A stretch of DNA of 64,000 bases from Prorocentrum cordatum (GCA_963575745.1 CAUYUJ010008558.1:138501-202500), one strand, 5' to 3'; positions 1 through 11,457 are shown, numbered from the stretch's first letter. Numbers and translations: made by a program. Notes: generated by a model not told the origin, from the sequence alone.

Positions 1-237
1 TGGCCTCAGAGAGGAACTTGGAAGCTGATATATGATGCGAATTTCATCTCCGAGAAGCAGAGAAAATAACGTGGTCTACAGACTCTGGACTGTGCCACGT
101 ATTTTGCAGTTGATGAAGATGACGCATGGCAGTTGTGTCCAGATGATTTGGAGATCGAGGAAGAGTCAGATATTCTCCAAGACGTTCGGTCACCGGAAGT
201 GGTGAGTTCGATGATGCAATATGCTACACCTCAGTAG
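1..237 (+). pseudogene. Broken 3' coding remnant, possibly a retroelement polyprotein tail
   Basis: Frame 1 is open from the window edge, meets a TAA at 67-69 and stays open to TAG at 235-237. Residues on both sides of the TAA look like normal protein: GTWKLIYDANFISEKQRK before it, then an acidic stretch with DEDDAWQLCPDDLEIEEES. The style resembles the end of a copia-type polyprotein, but no catalytic motif is present, so that identity is only a guess. A good splice-donor match (GTGAGT) lies at 202-207, so the frame could instead be an exon end. The gene starts outside the window. Confidence 0.3.
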
Positions 238-1994
238 TAGCCCTCGCCACCTAGATAATTATTTCCAGTTTATTGTTCTTCATTATTCGTTCTCGCCCCT
301 CTGAGCTAGAAAGAAACATTTAATGAGTCGTACAGTCGGTTTGGGGCATGTGGATACGAGGGTGATTTTGTATTGTTTAGGGCGGCGTGTCCGACCCCCT
401 AACTCAACCAATAGCACGTGCCCGTATCGTTTCTATCTTCCGCAGCCGTCTGGCTGACTGCCAGCCGCCTGGTCCTTTTTGGTGACAGATGAACCTGGTC
501 CGAAGCCCAAGGGGACCGCGCGCGTGTGATAGCAACATCATTATCAATATGTTGCTCTCGCTTGCTCTCTCTTCTGGTTGGATATCTGCAGCTCTGTCGA
601 GCACCTCGTCTACAGTCGAAGTGATATTCCAAGGCTCTGTCGAGCACAACGCCGCCACCGAGACGTTCCTCTACGCGACGTTTATCTGAGAGTATAGTGT
701 AAATTTCTCGAAGTGTAAGGCTGATATCCGTGGATAACACGCTCCAGTGACACCTCCCGGGGGCCTTCCGAGACCCCCGAGACGTGTCAAACATGCCCTT
801 CAGAGGTTCCGCAGAGACCGCAGGGAAGCCATTCGAACATCGATTCCCCCCATCACTCGTCATTATCCGCCTCCGCCTCCACCCCCTTTCACGTCCTCGT
901 CCTCATCCTCCTCCTCTGCTCGGTACATTGACGCGCTGGGGACTGGGACCCCCAGTGGCTTACTCGCCTGTGCCTAGAGAGTTGTCGTTCCAGGCCACCA
1001 TCCGACGCATCGCGCTTTCGTTCCATTCATACAATAAGTATAGGACGGCCACTGCCAGCCCGCCGAGTGCACTGTTGGCCGCTGCCCGCGCTCTCGTCGT
1101 GCGCTAGCCAAAATTTTCGGCCTAGCGCACGGCGGCCGAGCCTTAGGAGACTCGTTCGCCTCAGGCTACCCGCGCTCCTCCTCTCCCTCTCATATTCATT
1201 ATCCTTCTTCTCCTCCTCGCTTTTCTCCTGCTTCTCCTCCTTCTCCTCATCCTCCTTCCTCAGGGGAACGTCAACCATTGCGCGTCTGCTAGGATATTCC
1301 TAAGAATTTAGGGAATGACGGATCCGGAAGGGACCCGCACATTCTTCCCCAAGGCCTCACAGTTGAGAGCAGAACATCTTCGAAGTCGAACGGGTGGATT
1401 TCACAAAGGTTAGGGCGACAAGAGGCAGAAAGCATTTTCTTCCCGTTAGGTTGTTCTATGTTTTTTTCGGCGCTCGGATAATACAGTTTCCAGGGCTCTC
1501 AAACCGCAGATGGGGAACGCACCACTGAAGGCCCGCACGACGGCTCATGATAACCCTGTGTCATCACAGGATCATGGGGGAGGGCCCTACTGAAACGTCC
1601 AGTTTACTTTCCATCGGAATTCAGTTCAATTGGCAAGGGCGCTTGAGCAATTGGGACCAGGCGGTAGGCGTTTGGTTTGCAAAAGTTCCCGCGTCTGTGC
1701 GTTCGTCGCCTTCCCTTGCTCACCGGGGCGTTTCGCCGGGCACCGCGGAGCGTCGGAATGTCATCTATGGTGTGTGGGATGTTTACCCTTTGGCGCATGA
1801 TGTCGTACCCTGCGATTTCGCCCATTTCCCCCCCCTCGTCTCCCTTCTCCCTGCAGGCGCCACGGCAATCTTCATGGCTCATTAGGATTTGTCAATCAGC
1901 TGTTTTCTCCTTGGCAAGTGCTTGTGCTGAGTGCGTTTTGCGCCGTGGCGCAGCGTGTCTTGGCAAGACACCCCAGGAGCATCCACACCCAAAA
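238..1994. other. No gene recognised
   Basis: Only short overlapping frames occur on both strands. Pyrimidine-rich tracts lie near 840-930 and 1180-1265. I see no RNA gene, terminal repeat or conserved motif. Confidence 0.5.
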
Positions 1995-2140
1995 CTGATC
2001 AAGAGGACCCCACGAAGGCAACATGTTCCTGAAGGGCTATTTGGGAATATCTCGCCGACAACGACGATGAGAGCGAAGTTGATGACCATCGTGGTAATGA
2101 GGGTGGTGATGGCTGCGACGACGGCTTTGACGACATAAAC
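1995..2140 (+). repeat. Dispersed ~140-bp repeat, copy 1
   Basis: Starts near ATCAAGAGGACCC, followed by ACGAAGGCAAC, a degenerate ATGTTCC palindrome and a GAT/GAC-rich tail. The same order recurs at 2508-2650 with moderate identity by eye. This copy's palindrome is damaged (ACATGTTCCTGAAGG then TTTGGGAATAT). Confidence 0.5.
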
Positions 2141-2282
2141 GGTTAGCATGGTTTTTCAATGGTGACAGTGGTGATGACGGTGAAGGGCAGCGAATGGAAA
2201 TCATCATTCGGGTTCGGAAAACGATTGTGATAATGACGACGCGCGACTGTGACGTCGCCGCAACATCAACAGCAGTGAAAAC

Positions 2283-2318
2283 GTGATGCTATGTGTGATG
2301 GCGGTGTTGATGATGATA

Positions 2319-2391
<73 letters not shown>

Positions 2392-2432
2392 CGATGACGA
2401 TGACGATGATGATGATGATGATATTGACATAT
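2283..2432 (+). repeat. (GAT)n microsatellite
   Basis: Nearly pure GAT/GAC triplets on the plus strand. The long poly-Asp, poly-Met and poly-Ile frames across it are artefacts of the repeat. Confidence 0.95.
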
Positions 2433-2507
2433 CTTATGGCCATGGCGAATATGAGCATTACCATGAAGATGATGCCGGATACTAGTGAGGAGGAGGAAAA
2501 CGAGGGA

Positions 2508-2650
2508 GCATCAAGAGGACCCAACGAAGGCAAATATGTTCCCGGAGGCCTCTCCGGGAACATCTCGCCGACGACGGCGTTGATGCGAAGTTGATGATCA
2601 TGGTGGTGATGAGGGCGGTGATGGGTGAGACGACGGGTGTGACGACGTAC
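2508..2650 (+). repeat. Dispersed ~140-bp repeat, copy 2, with intact palindrome
   Basis: Partner of 1995-2140. At 2537-2562 it has a 26-bp near-perfect palindrome (TGTTCCCGGAG with its complement), an early member of the ATGTTCCCGG hairpin family that recurs to 10.3 kb. Confidence 0.55.
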
Positions 2651-3480
2651 ATGGAACGCGTAGTGCGTAGTGTCTTCCATCATGGTGGCGGTGATGAGGA
2701 GGATGGTAAAGAGAAGGAAGATAATGATTCCGATGCGGGGCGATGGTTTTGATATTGACGACGCGCGGCTTTGACGTCGCCGCATCACCAACAGCAGTGA
2801 AAGGATGATGCCAGCTATGATGGCGGTGACGATGGTGATATGAAAGTTATGATGGACATGACGAGTAACGAGTATTACCATCAGGATGATGCCAAATGGT
2901 ATTGAGGGTGCGGAGGGCGGGGGAGACGACGGTAATGATGCTGAGGTGTCATAGTGAAAGCGACGAAGGTGCTCGTTTGCGCATCCTCGAGCCGACGCAG
3001 AACTTGCAGCATCCACCCGACCTGCGCTAGAATTGAGCTCGCGCGATGACGAGGATGATGGACGAGAAGATGGCTGCGACGACGTACTCGCTGAGCGCAG
3101 CGGGCCATCGTGATGATTATGGTCTGGACGGTGATTAGTTGAGAGCCAGGATGATGCTTCGAACGAGGATGAGGCTGCTGCTGATGCTGACGATGATTAC
3201 GACGCACGAAAGTGACGTGCATCATCACACGAAACACCAGGCCAAGGATGTGACCAATGAAGACGATGATGAATAAAGCCATGAGTCTTGACATCGATCG
3301 ATGTTCATGGTAAGGAAAGATGAAGATGAGGAATGCGCTAGGAATGTTAGTGACCATGAGGATGAATGCGACTATGGCACGCGCTTGTGCGTGATAGGTC
3401 AGTCCAAGATCTTCCGGAGCGCCGCCAGACTGCGCTAGAACCTGAGCGCACGCGCACAGCGGGCGCGATTTTTCTCATAC
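2651..3480. other. Degenerate GAT-rich filler, no gene
   Basis: Decayed GATGA/GACGA motifs. The frames on either strand (up to 270 codons) are composition effects. The segments near 3028 and 3434 share CTGCGCTAGAA..TGAGC. Confidence 0.5.
3437..3475 (+). repeat. Degraded copy of the CTAGAACC/GCGCGC hairpin family
   Basis: The left arm CTAGAACC and an alternating GC core are present and the right arm has decayed. Like the better copies at 11605 and 23556, it sits just before a TA microsatellite. Confidence 0.35.
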
Positions 3481-3489
3481 CAGTATTTG

Positions 3490-3564
3490 TATGTGTATAT
3501 ATATATATATATATATATGTTTATGTCTATATATATGTGTGTGTGTTTACGCATGCACATATTA

Positions 3565-3633
<69 letters not shown>
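3490..3633. repeat. (TA)n microsatellite with TG/CA interruptions
   Basis: Two TA runs (3494-3520, 3563-3632) separated by a TGTG and ACGCATGCACA segment. Confidence 0.95.
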
Positions 3634-3635
<2 letters not shown>

Positions 3636-4502
3636 CGGAGTAGGGCCCCGGGGCGGTGCCTGTCATCTCCATGGGGGGTGCAGGGCGCCCCCGGGAGCGT
3701 CCGAAGCGTCCCGGAGGGCCCCTGGGACCGCCAGGAACAGTTCGAGACCGCCCAAGACGGCCCGCGAGCGCTCCAAGACGCGCATACATAGCCTCAGGAA
3801 TGGCCAGGAAGGCCCGAAGACGTTCCAAGAGAGCTCCATGAGGCCCCGAAGGCATCCCAAGAGGCCTCCCAAGAGAGCCCCGACAAGCCAAAATCGTCGA
3901 TTCTTATTGTTTTTTCTAGGTTTTTGGCCTTCTCGCTTTTTCGGAGTTCCGACGCTCCAAGACCGTCCAAGAGTCTCCCAAAACCGCTCCAAGACGGCCG
4001 AAGAGGCCCCCAAGACCGCGCCAAGACGGCCCAAGAGACCCTCAAAATCGTCCCAAGACGGCCCAGGAGAGCCCCAAGATGGCCCAGGAGCCGCCCAAGA
4101 CGGTTCCGGGAGAGCCCCGACAGGGCTTCAAGACTGCCTCAGCGAGCCCAGCGGTCCCCAAGAAGGCCCCGCGAGGCTCGAGGCCCCAAAGAGGCCCCCA
4201 AGAGCCTCCCCGGAGGCCCCCAAGAGGCCCCCAAGATGCCCAAAAATGGCCCTGAGCGCGCCCCAAGACGCCTCCAGGAGAGCCCAACAGGCCTCCGAGA
4301 GGCCCCCAAGAGGCCCACTGGAGGCCCTCAGGAGGTCGTCCCCATCATGTTCCCGGAAGGCGGTCCAGGAACATGATTCCGCGCCTTGGAGGAGTATTCT
4401 GCGCTTTCCGAGGCGCCTTCCGAGGCGCCCTGGACGACGTACGTTTGGTTCTATAGATTGTCCATCTCCTGTGTACACAATCCTACATGTCTTACGTATG
4501 TT
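3634..4502 (+). repeat. Repeat A, full-length copy 1 (~870 bp)
   Basis: Runs from ATCGGAGTAGGGCCC through a long degenerate AAGACGGCCC/AAGAGGCCC section, the palindrome at 4344-4377, and a tail ending CATGTCTTACGTATG. It matches 6175-6987 almost end to end. Partial copies are at 4751-4997, 5022-5218 and 5424-5957. TA microsatellite lies at both edges. It has no recognisable coding capacity, and the long frames it generates (for example 418 codons) are Pro/Arg/Ala artefacts of the short repeat. Confidence 0.8.
4344..4377. repeat. ATGTTCCCGG palindrome
   Basis: Arms ATCATGTTCC(C)GG and CC(A)GGAACATGAT around AAGGCGGT. Confidence 0.8.
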
Positions 4503-4548
4503 ATATATAAATATATATATATACATATACATATATATATATATATGC

Positions 4549-4582
<34 letters not shown>

Positions 4583-4750
4583 ATGTAAGTGTATATATAT
4601 ATATACACATACCCCTCCCCCAAGCCCTCCCGAGTCGTGCCACTTCCTTCCACATATTTCAGCTTCTTCCCCATATATATATATACATATATAGAGAGAG
4701 ATTTTTATATATACACACACACATATATATATATAATAAATAAATATATA
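4503..4750. repeat. TA microsatellites around a shared 62-bp single-copy-like module
   Basis: TA/CATATA tracts flank 4611-4672 (CCCCTCCCCCAAGCCCTCC then GTCGTGCCACTTCCTTCCAC). This module recurs at 5306-5363, so module and microsatellite moved together. Confidence 0.75.
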
Positions 4751-4997
4751 CGCCCCAAGACGCCTCCAGGAGAGCCCAACAGGCCTCCGAGAGGCCCACA
4801 AGAGGCCCACTGGAGGCCCTCAGGAGGTCGTCCCCATCATGTTCCCGGATGGCGGTCCGGGAACATGATTCCGCGCCTTGGAGGAGTATTCTGCGCTTTC
4901 CGAGGCGCCTTCCGAGGCGCCTTGGACGACGTACGTATGTTTCTATAGCTTGTCCTTCTCCTGTGTACACAATCCTACATGTCTTACGTATGTTTCC
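4751..4997 (+). repeat. Repeat A, 5'-truncated copy
   Basis: Only the last ~245 bp of repeat A. It includes the palindrome at 4836-4869 and the CGTACGTATG..TCTTACGTATG tail. Confidence 0.8.
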
Positions 4998-5021
4998 ACA
5001 TATATATATATATATGTGTAT

Positions 5022-5215
5022 AAGAGGCCCACTGGAGGCCCTCAGGAGGTCGTCCCCATCATGTTCCGAAGGCGGTCCGGTCCGGGAACATGATTCCGCG
5101 CCTTGGAGGAGTATTCTGCGCTTTCCGAGGCGCCTTCCGAGGCGCCTTGCACGACGTACGTATGTTTCTATAGATTGTCCTTCCCCTGTGTACACAGTCC
5201 TACATGTCTTACGTG

Positions 5216-5218
<3 letters not shown>
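5022..5218 (+). repeat. Repeat A, shorter 5'-truncated copy
   Basis: About 200 bp. The palindrome at 5058-5094 has a duplicated GGTCC in its loop. Confidence 0.8.
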
Positions 5219-5260
<42 letters not shown>

Positions 5261-5423
5261 GTATACATATATATATATGTGTATACGTATAAGTGTGTAT
5301 ATACACCCCTCCCCCAAGCCCTCCGAAGTCGTGCCACTTCCTTCCACGTATTTCAATTTCTTCCGTATATATATATATATATGTTTATATAATGTACATA
5401 TACGTATATGTGTGTATATATAG
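5219..5423. repeat. (CT)n and TA microsatellites with the 58-bp shared module
   Basis: A CT run at 5219-5258, the module at 5306-5363 (partner of 4611-4672), then TA/TG steps to 5423. Confidence 0.8.
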
Positions 5424-5957
5424 GCCGTCCAAGAGTCTCCCAAAACCGCTCCAAGACGGCCGAAGAGGCCCCCAAGACCGCCCCAAGACGGCCCAAAAGA
5501 CCCCCAAAATCGTCCCAAGACGGCCCAGGAGAGCCCCAAGATGGCCCAGCAGCCGCCCAAAACGGTTCCAGGAGAGCCCCGACAGGGCTTCATAACTGCC
5601 TAAGCGAGCCCAGCGGGCCCCAAGAGGGCCCCGCGATGCCCCAAGAGGCCCCAAAGAGGCCCCCAAGAGCCTCCTTGGAGGCCTCCGAGAGGCCTCAAGA
5701 TGTCTAAAAATTGCCCTGAGCGCGCCCCAAGACGTTTCCAGGAGAGCCCCACAGGCCTCCGAGAGGCCACCAAGAGGCCCACTGGAGGCCCTCAGGAGGT
5801 CGTCCCCATCATGTTCCCGGAAGGCGGTCCGGGAACATGATTCCGCGCCTTGGAGGAGTATTCTGCGCCTTCCGAGGCGCCTTGGACGACGTACGTATGT
5901 TTCTATAGCTTGTCCTTCTCCTGTGTACACAATCCTACATGTCTTACGTATGTTTCC
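5424..5957 (+). repeat. Repeat A, 5'-truncated copy (~530 bp)
   Basis: Begins inside repeat A at the segment matching 3963 onward and runs to the common tail. The palindrome is at 5808-5841. Confidence 0.8.
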
Positions 5958-5983
5958 ATATATATATATACATACATTCATAT

Positions 5984-6017
<34 letters not shown>

Positions 6018-6172
6018 GTATATATGTATACATATATGTATATGTATATGTATATGTATGTGTATATGTATATGTATATGTAGTATGTATGTATGTATGT
6101 ATGTATGTATGTATGTCTGTACGTATGTATGTATGTATGTATGTGTATATATATATATATATATACATGCAT
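5957..6172. repeat. Compound TA / CATATA / TATG microsatellite
   Basis: Blocks shift from TA to CATATA, then TGTATA, then TATG (6085-6142), then TA again, ending where repeat A copy 2 begins. Confidence 0.95.
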
Positions 6173-6174
6173 CT

Positions 6175-6987
6175 ATCGGAGTCGGGCCCGGGGGCGGCCC
6201 GGGGCGGTGCCTGTAATCTCCATGGGGGGTGCAGGGCGCCCCCGGGAGCGTCCGAAGCGTCCCGGAGGGCCCCTGGGACCGCCAGGAACAGATCGAGACC
6301 GCCGAAAACGGCCCGCGAGCGCTCCAAGACGCGTATAGATAGCCTCAGGAATGGCCAGGAAGCCCCGAAGACGTTCCAAGAGAGCTCCATGAGGCCCCGA
6401 AGGCATCCCAAGAGGCCTCCCAAGAGAGCCGCGACAAGCCAAAATCGTTGATTCTTATTGTTTTTTTTCCGAGGTTTTTGGCCTTCTCGCTTTTTCAGGG
6501 TTCCGACGCTCCAAGACCGTCCAAGAGTCTCCCAAAGCCGCTCCAAGACGGCCGAAGAGGCCCCCAAGACCACCCCAAGACGTCCCAAGAGACCCCCAAA
6601 ATCGTCCCAAGACGGCCCAGGAGAGCCCCAAGATGGCCCAGGAGCCGCCCAAGACGGTTCCAGGAGAGCCCCGACAGGGCTTCAAGATTGCCTAAGCGAG
6701 CCCAGCGGGCCCCAAGAGGGCCCCGCGAGGCCCCAAGAGGCCCCAAACAGGCCCCCAAGAGCCTCCCTGGAGGCCCCCAAGAGGCCCCCAAGAAACCCAA
6801 AAATGGCCCTGAGCGCGCCCCAAGACGCCTCCAGGAGAGCCCAACAGGCCTCCGAGAGGCCCCCAAGAGGCCCACTGGAGGCCCTCAGGAGGTCGTCCCC
6901 ATCATGTTCCCGGAAGGCGGTCCAGGAACATGATTCCGCGCATTGGAGGAGTATTCTGCGCCTTCCGAGGCGCCTTGGACGAAGTAC
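6175..6987 (+). repeat. Repeat A, full-length copy 2
   Basis: Collinear with 3634-4440, including the internal segment with a poly-T run near 6460 and the palindrome at 6901-6934. It lacks the CGTATGTTTCTATAG tail of the other copies and instead runs into a segment with two palindrome half-sites (7003-7024, 7083-7096). Confidence 0.8.
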
Positions 6988-7272
6988 GATCCATATTCTT
7001 GAACGCTTTCCGGGAACATGATTTCTCACCATTTCGGAACGCTTTCCTACTGCTGCGGTGCTCTGGGGGGAAGGGACGGGGGTCTGGGAACATGATCGGG
7101 AGGTTAGGGAACGAGGGTTTGGAGAGGAGCAGTAGGACAGACAGACGGGGCCCGGGGGCGGGGGTGGGGTGGTGCCACCGGTTGCCATGGCCGCCCCGGG
7201 CGTCCTGTGGGGTCCACGAACCCGCCCAAGACGGCCCATGAGGCCCCAAAGACAGCCCAAGAGATCCACACG
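6988..7272. other. Spacer with palindrome half-sites
   Basis: No gene. Two single arms of the ATGTTCCCGG palindrome (GGGAACATGATTT near 7012 and GGGAACATGATC near 7086), then the lead-in to the tandem 0.8-kb units. Confidence 0.5.
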
Positions 7273-7963
7273 ACAGCCTCAGCGAGGCCCAAGAGGGCCC
7301 CAAGACGCTCAAGAGCGCCCCAACAGCGCCCGAGATGGCTTGAAGATGGCCGAAGAGGGCCCCAAGAGGGTCTTCAAGAGGCAAACACCGGCCCATTCCC
7401 ATTCGTAAAGCATGCGTTTTCAGCATACTCGTTTGCTTGGTCCTCACAGTGCCCCAGACGCCCCCGAGCCCCAAGACAGCCCAAGAGAGACCCAAGAGGG
7501 CCCACGACGGCCCAAACGGGTCGTCCTGTGAGGCTCACGGAACCCCCCAAAGACGGCCCAAGAGGCCCCAAAGCCGGCCCAGGAGGCCCCCAAGACGGCC
7601 TCAGGAAGGCCCAAGAGGGCCTCGTTCGAAATCATGTTCCCAGAAGCCTTTCCGGGAACATGATTTCCGGGTTTCTAGGACGCCCAAGAGGGCCCCAGGA
7701 CGGCCCCAAAAGGGCCCTAAAAGGACCTTCAAAAAGGCCCGGATGGCCACAGTTCGTTGATTTGCGTGAGATGTTGTTGGATTTCTTCCGCGCGGAGGAG
7801 ACGGAGAGGGCGAAGGAGGAGGAGGAGGAGGAGGAGGAGGAGGAGGAGGAAGAGGAGAAGGAGGAGGAGGCGGGAGGAGGAGTGGAGGGGAGGAGGGGGG
7901 GAGAGAGGAGGAGGCTCGAGGGCGATCGACGATCGGCGACGACGACCGGCGACGGTGATTGAC

Positions 7964-7995
<32 letters not shown>

Positions 7996-8131
7996 CGACG
8001 ACGACGACGATCGACGACGGTCGACGACCGACGACGACGACGATCGACGACGATGACAATAGTCGACGGCGCCGATCGACGATCGACGGCGACGACGACG
8101 GCCACGCCGACGGCGGCGACGCTGCCCGCGT
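7273..8131 (+). repeat. Repeat B unit 1 (~859 bp)
   Basis: Order of blocks: ACAGCCTCAGCGAGGCCC, degenerate AAGAGGGCCC repeats, CATTTTCAGCATACTCG-type segment, palindrome (7629-7666), GTTCGTTGATTTGCG..TTCTTCCGCGCGGAGGAG, GAG microsatellite (~7800-7900), GATCGACGATCG and a GAC microsatellite (~7960-8100). The whole order repeats in units 2 and 3. The frames within it are low-complexity. Confidence 0.8.
7629..7666. repeat. ATGTTCCCGG palindrome in repeat B unit 1
   Basis: Arms AAATCATGTTCCC(A)G and (C)CGGGAACATGATTT, 38 bp in all. Confidence 0.85.
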
Positions 8132-8900
8132 GACAGCCCAAGAGGCACACAAGACAGCCCCATCGAGGCCCCAGAGGGCTCCAAGACGTCCAAGAGCGCC
8201 TCAAGAGGGCCCGAGCTGGTTTGAAGATGGCCGAAGAGGGCGCCAAGAGGGTCATCAAGAGGCAAAACTTTACCCATTCCTCGTGTAACCTACATTTTCA
8301 GCATACTCGCTTACTTCGTCCTCAGAGTGGCCCCCGAGGAGCCCCAAGACAGCCCAAGACGGCCCCAAAGGCCCCAAAGCCGGCCCAGGAAGCCCCCAAG
8401 ACGGCCTCAGGGAGGCCCAAGAGGGCCTCGTTCGAAATCATGTTCCCAGAATTTTTTCCGGGAGCATGATTTCCGGGTTCCCAGGGCGCCCAAGAGGGCC
8501 CCAGGACGGCCCCCAAACGGCTTAAAATGACATTCAAAAATTCCCAGAGGGCCACAGTTCGCTGATTTTCGCGACATGTTGTTGGATTTCTTCCACGCGG
8601 AGGAGACGGATAGGGCGAAGGAAGAGGAGGAGGAGGAGGAGGGGGAGGAGGGAGAGGAAAAGGAAAAGGACGAGGCGGGGAGGAGGAGTGGAGGGGAGGA
8701 GGGGGGGGAGAGGAGGAGGAGGCTCGAGGGCGATCGACGATCGGAGACGACGACCAGCGACGGTGATTCACGACGACGACGACGACGACGACCACGACGA
8801 CGACCGATGACGATCGACGACGATGACAACAGTCGACGCCGCCGATCGATGATCGACGGCGACGACGACGACGGCCACGCCGACGGCGGCGACGCTGTCC
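8132..8900 (+). repeat. Repeat B unit 2 (~769 bp)
   Basis: Same block order as unit 1, with shorter AAGACGGC and GAC sections. The palindrome at 8435-8472 has a T-rich loop and GGAGCATGATTT in the right arm. Confidence 0.8.
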
Positions 8901-9699
8901 GACAGCCTCAGCGAGGCCCAAGAGGGCCCCAAGACGTCCAAGAGCGCCTCAAGAGGGCCCGAGATGGTTTGAAGCTGGCCGAAGAGGGCCTTCAAGAGGC
9001 AAAAATCGGCCCATTCCCGTTGTACAACGTACGTTTTCAGCATACTTGCTTGCTTGGTCCTCACAGTGCCCCAGACGCCCCCGAGCCCCAAGACAGCCCA
9101 AGAGAGACCCAAGAGGGCCCAAGACGGCCCAAAAGGGTCGTCCTGTGAGGCTCACGGAACCCCCAAGACGGCCCAAGAGGCCCCAAAGTTGGCCCAGGAG
9201 GCTCCCAACACGGCCTCAGGGAGGCCCAAGAGGGCCTCGTTCGAAATCATGTTCCCAGAAGCCTCTCCGGGAACATGATTTCCGGTTCCCAGGACGCCCA
9301 AGAGGGCCCCAAGGACGGCCCCAAAAGGCCCTAAATGGACGTTCAAAAAGGCCCGGAGGGCCATAGTTCGTTGATTTGCGCGAGATGTTGTTGGATTTCT
9401 TCCGCGCGGAGGAGACGGAGAGGGCGAAGGAGGAGGAGGAGGAGGAGGAGGAGGAGGAGAAGAAGGAGGAGGAGGCGGGGAGGAGGAGTGGAGGGGAGGA
9501 GGGGGGGAGAGAGGAGGAGGCTCGAGGGCGATCGACGATCGGCGACGACGACCGGCGACGGTGATTGACGACGACGACGACGACGACGGTCGACGACCGA
9601 CGACGACGACGATAGAAGACGATGACAACAGTCGACGTCGCCGATCGACGAACGACGGCGACGACGACGACGGCCACGCCGACGGCGGCGACGCTGTCC
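8901..9699 (+). repeat. Repeat B unit 3 (~799 bp)
   Basis: Closest to unit 1 by eye. Palindrome at 9244-9281, GAG block ~9420-9520, GAC block ~9560-9700. Confidence 0.8.
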
Positions 9700-10424
9700 G
9701 CGTGCGCAGAGCCACCCTGGACCCAGTCTTTTCCGCATCGTTCGAAATCCTGTCACCGGAAGCGTCTCCGGGAACATGATTTCAGGAGGAAGAGGAGGAA
9801 GAGGAAGAGGAAGAGGAGGAAGAGGAAGAGGAAGAGGAGGCAGATTAGGAGGAGGAGGAGGAGGAGGAGGAGGAGGAGGAGGAGGAGGAGAGGAGGAGGA
9901 TGAGTGGGCGGGAGGGCTCGGGGCCGATCGACGATCGGCGACGGTGATCGGCGACGGTGATTGACGATGACGACGACGGTCGTCGACGGCGACGACCGAC
10001 GACGACGACGACGACGATGGACGACGATGACAACAGTTGACGCCGCCGATCGGCGAACGGCGACGACGACGACGTCTTCACAGTGCCACCCCGAGGAGCC
10101 CCAAGACGGCCCAAGAGGGACCCAAGATGACCCATGATAGCTACAAGCCAGCCCAAGAGAGCCCCCAAAGGCACCCAACAGAGCCACAACGGGGGCAAGC
10201 AGAGCTGCCTATAGAGATTCTTGGGAGGCCTCTTCCGCAGCGTCCGAAATCATGTTCCCCGACGCCTTTATCGGAACATGACTTCGGGGTTCCCAGGACG
10301 CCCAAGGGGGCCCTAAGACGGCCCCGACAAGTCCTAAAAGGACGCTCGAAAACAAACCCGGAGGGAAACAGTTCGTTGATTTCCGCGACATGTTGTTTGA
10401 TTTCTCGCACGCGGAGGCGGTGGA
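9700..10424 (+). repeat. Two degraded repeat B units
   Basis: The first (to ~10080) keeps a mutated palindrome (9745-9782), GAG/GAA runs and GATCGACGATCGGCGACGG. The second starts at CACCCCGAGGAGCCCCAAG and keeps the palindrome at 10247-10284 plus TTCGTTGATTTCCGCGACATG. Confidence 0.65.
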
Positions 10425-10622
10425 GGAGGAGGGGGGGGAGAAAGAGGAAAGGAGGAACAGGAGATGGACGAGGAGGAGGAAGGGGAGGAGGAAGAGGAGG
10501 ACGAGGGGGGGGAGGGGGGGGGGAGAGAGAAGGGGGACGGGGGAGGAGGAGGGGGAAGAGGGATGATGATGATGATGATGCTGATGATAATGATGATGCT
10601 GGTGATGATGGTGATGGTGATG

Positions 10623-10654
<32 letters not shown>

Positions 10655-11457
10655 GACGATGATGAAGAAGGGGAGGAGGAGGAGGAGGAGGAGGAAGAGG
10701 AGGAGGAGGAGGCGGAGGAGGAGGAGGAGTCGGGGGAGGGGGGAGGAGGAGGAGAGGAGGAGGAGGATGGAGGAGAAGGACGGAGGAGGAGGAGGAGGAG
10801 GAGGCGGAGGAGGAGGGGCAGGAGGAGGGGAGGAGGATGTGGAGGAAGAGGAGAAAAAGGGGGAGCAAGAGCAAGAGGGAGGCCTCCCCCGACTGTTCCC
10901 TTTACCCGATGTGGCCCAATGCTTGCGCGGCGTCGCAGTGCCGTTTGGCGAGCCATGTAGTCTGAACAGGAGGAGGAGAAGGAGCAGGAGAAGGAGGAGT
11001 GAGAGGAGGAGGAGGAGGACGAGGAGGAGGCGGAGGAGGAGGAGGAGGAAGAGGAGGAGGAGGGAGGGAGGAGGGAGAGGAGGAGGAGGAGGAACATGAT
11101 GAATATTATGATGGCGATGGTGGTGGAGATGATGATTATGATGATGCTGATGATGATGATGAGGAGGAGGAGGAGGAGGAGGAGGAGAGGGGAAGGAGGA
11201 GGAGGAGGAGGGAGGCGTGGAGGAGGAGGAGGAGGAAGAGGAGGAGGAGGAGGAGGGAAAGTTGGAGGAGAAGGAGGAGGAGGAGGCGGAGGAGGAGGAA
11301 GAGGACAAGGATGAGGAGGAGGGAAAGGAGGAGGAGGGGAGGAAGGGGGCGGAGGAGGAGGAAGGGGGGAAAGGAGGGGGCGATGGGGGGAGGAGGAGGA
11401 GGAGGAGGAGGTGGAGGAGAGGAGGAAGAGCAGGGGGAAAGAGGAGGACGAGGAAGA
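10425..11457 (+). repeat. Compound GAG/GAT microsatellite (~1 kb)
   Basis: Long GAG/GGA runs with GAT blocks at 10562-10665 and 11096-11160. It is broken once by a unique segment (10880-10965). Frames of up to 463 codons on the minus strand are poly-Ser/Leu/Pro artefacts. Confidence 0.95.

Noticed and set aside
3487-4743. 418-codon plus frame through repeat A
   Set aside because: Begins and ends in TA microsatellite (Tyr/Ile runs). The middle is the AAGACGGCC repeat in one of several open frames.
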